64,000 nucleotides of DNA from GCA-003244245 sp050699595 (lineage in GTDB: Bacteria; Actinomycetota; Actinomycetes; Mycobacteriales; Pseudonocardiaceae): contig JBOHFI010000004.1 in assembly GCA_050699595.1 (NCBI GenBank), positions 62,001-126,000 on the forward strand. The letters are read 5' to 3'. Within the stretch, counting starts at the first letter, position 1. Each line of letters starts with the position of its first letter. Under the pieces are notes generated by a model. It was not told where the DNA came from, did no database searches, and saw only the letters and a program-made list of their open reading frames with translations. Positions 63,001-64,000 of the stretch are shown piece by piece. Both the position numbers and the translations under genes were made by a program.

Positions 63001-63654
63001 GTGTCCACTGTGCTGCTCGTCGAGGACGACGCCGGCATCGCCGAGCCGCTGTCGCGCGCCCTGCAGCGGGAGGGCCACGAGGTGGTGGTGGTCGGTGACG
63101 GACCCACCGCACTGGCCCGCGCCCGGCAGCCCGAGGTCGACCTGCTGGTGCTCGACCTCGGGCTGCCGGGGATGGACGGCCTGGACGTCTGCCGCCGGCT
63201 GCGCCGGGTGCGCCCTGATGTCCCCGTGCTGATGCTCACCGCCCGAAGCGACGAGGTGGACTTCGTCGTCGGGCTGGACGCGGGCGCTGACGACTACGTG
63301 GCCAAGCCGTTCCGGTTGGCCGAGCTGCTGGCCAGGGTGCGCGCCTTGCTGCGCCGCAGCGCGCCGGACGCGCTGGAGGCCGGTGGGGTGCGGATGGACC
63401 TCGCCGGCCACCGGGTGATCATCGAGGGCGCCGAGATCGCGTTGGCGAACAAGGAGTTCGCGCTGCTGCGGGTCCTGCTCTCCCGGCCGGGGCAGGTGGT
63501 CAGCCGGGAGGAGATCCTGCGCGAGGTGTGGAAGGACCTCGAGCACAAGAACTCCAAGACGCTGGATATGCACATGTCATGGCTGCGTCGCAAGATCGGT
63601 AGCAATCGGATCGCCACCGTCCGGGGGGTCGGGTTCCGCTTCGACGCTCTGTAG
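63001..63654 (+). CDS. OmpR/PhoB-family response regulator
   Basis: The 217-residue regulator has a receiver domain with phosphoacceptor Asp in LLVLDLGLPGMDGLD, the Lys of DYVAKPF, and a winged-helix DNA-binding domain (LANKEFALLRVLLSRPGQVV, KTLDMHMSWLRRKIG, VRGVGFRFD). The GTG at 63001 gives the family start STVLLVEDD. The histidine kinase gene follows 30 bp later. Confidence 0.95.
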   Translation: MSTVLLVEDDAGIAEPLSRALQREGHEVVVVGDGPTALARARQPEVDLLVLDLGLPGMDGLDVCRRLRRVRPDVPVLMLTARSDEVDFVVGLDAGADDYVAKPFRLAELLARVRALLRRSAPDALEAGGVRMDLAGHRVIIEGAEIALANKEFALLRVLLSRPGQVVSREEILREVWKDLEHKNSKTLDMHMSWLRRKIGSNRIATVRGVGFRFDAL

Positions 63655-63684
63655 AAAGCCCGGTGACCGGCGTAACGTTCCGTC

Positions 63685-64000
63685 GTGCGGTGGAGGATCC
63701 TGCAGTCCACGCTGATCGCGGTGGCGATCAGCGGGCTCATCCTGGGTGGTCCCCTGGTGTTCGCCTTCTGGCGGCTGGCGGACCACCGCGGCGCGCCCGA
63801 TCGGTTGCGCGCTCTCGCGCTGGTCTGCCTGCTGGTGGGGTTGTCGGTGGGGATCGGTGCGGCTATCGCCACGGTCACCGCCCGGCGTCTGGCGGGGCCG
63901 CTGCGGGACGTCGCTGAGCGGGCCGCCCGGCTCGGGGCGGGGGACTTCCGCCTCGCGCCGGCCAGGTACGGCATCCCGGAGCTCGATCGGGTGGCGGATC
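63685..64000 (+). CDS. Sensor histidine kinase, N-terminal part
   Basis: The gene runs off the right edge. The 105 residues visible hold a first membrane helix (TLIAVAISGLILGGPLVFAF), a very short outer loop, a second helix (LALVCLLVGLSVGIGAAIA) and a HAMP domain (RRLAGPLRDVAERAARLGAG). The small outer loop suggests sensing in or near the membrane. It pairs with the OmpR-type regulator upstream. Confidence 0.85.
   Translation, partial: MRWRILQSTLIAVAISGLILGGPLVFAFWRLADHRGAPDRLRALALVCLLVGLSVGIGAAIATVTARRLAGPLRDVAERAARLGAGDFRLAPARYGIPELDRVAD

Overview
The window is high-GC DNA (AT-richer only in patches) from an actinomycete, most likely a member of the Pseudonocardiaceae. Support comes from abundant GTG and TTG starts, ATGA/GTGA stop-start overlaps, a DUF3558 lipoprotein, a DUF397 + XRE/DUF5753 pair, a DUF222-HNH gene, a PccB-AccE-BirA acyl-CoA carboxylase locus, and the order cysteine desulfurase - mnmA - MetE-like - ligA. 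The genus is inference.

Layout. 1-2.9 kb: the end of an iron-type ABC importer operon with a DtxR/IdeR-like box in its promoter. 3.1-9.97 kb: HTH and TPR regulators, a peptide deformylase, an OlsB-type acyltransferase with a PlsC-type acyltransferase, then cysteine desulfurase and MnmA. 10-16.3 kb: a solitary small peptide gene, a MetE-like protein, CspA with a strong terminator, and LigA followed by a small insert. The insert carries a Fic gene lacking its catalytic His and is closed by a second copy of the ligA tail; a CopG-type antitoxin with a decayed PIN toxin follows. 16.6-26.7 kb: a membrane pentapeptide protein, a frameshifted DUF222-HNH gene, DUF397/XRE, HicAB, AccE-PccB/BirA, an rRNA methylase-like protein and an MFS carrier. 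26.8-34.3 kb: an ECF sigma factor, a two-component pair whose kinase gene overlaps a MelC1-like cofactor and tyrosinase, a DUF3558 lipoprotein, a PH-domain protein, HMG-CoA lyase and a beta-carbonic anhydrase.

34.3-62.8 kb is an accessory island full of duplications and debris (AMP-binding/NRPS fragments, an ISL3-like transposase relic, broken regulators). It contains (a) a Trypco1 gene overlapping a gene for a trypsin - nSTAND ATPase - WD40 protein, a predicted conflict/immune effector; (b) three copies (two intact, one decayed) of a large HTH-TPR regulator, two of them facing decayed or intact copies of small minus-strand genes; (c) a class I lanthipeptide operon of the FxLD type (kinase-like protein, SpaB_C protein, LanC, LanB, a 53-residue precursor, PIMT-like methyltransferase); (d) remnants of further PIMT-like genes; (e) an ATP-grasp RiPP (graspetide-type) trio of precursor, ATP-grasp ligase and PIMT-like methyltransferase; and (f) a methionyl-tRNA synthetase gene apparently outside its usual housekeeping setting. 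The right end carries a broken VanX/FemX cell-wall pair and the start of an OmpR-type two-component system.

The most interesting system is the juxtaposition of two chemically different RiPP pathways, each with its own protein-isoaspartate-methyltransferase-like enzyme. Two 496-residue near-duplicate regulators flank the lanthipeptide side and precede the graspetide trio, and footprints of extra copies show repeated shuffling of this module. No function here has been tested; everything is read from sequence.
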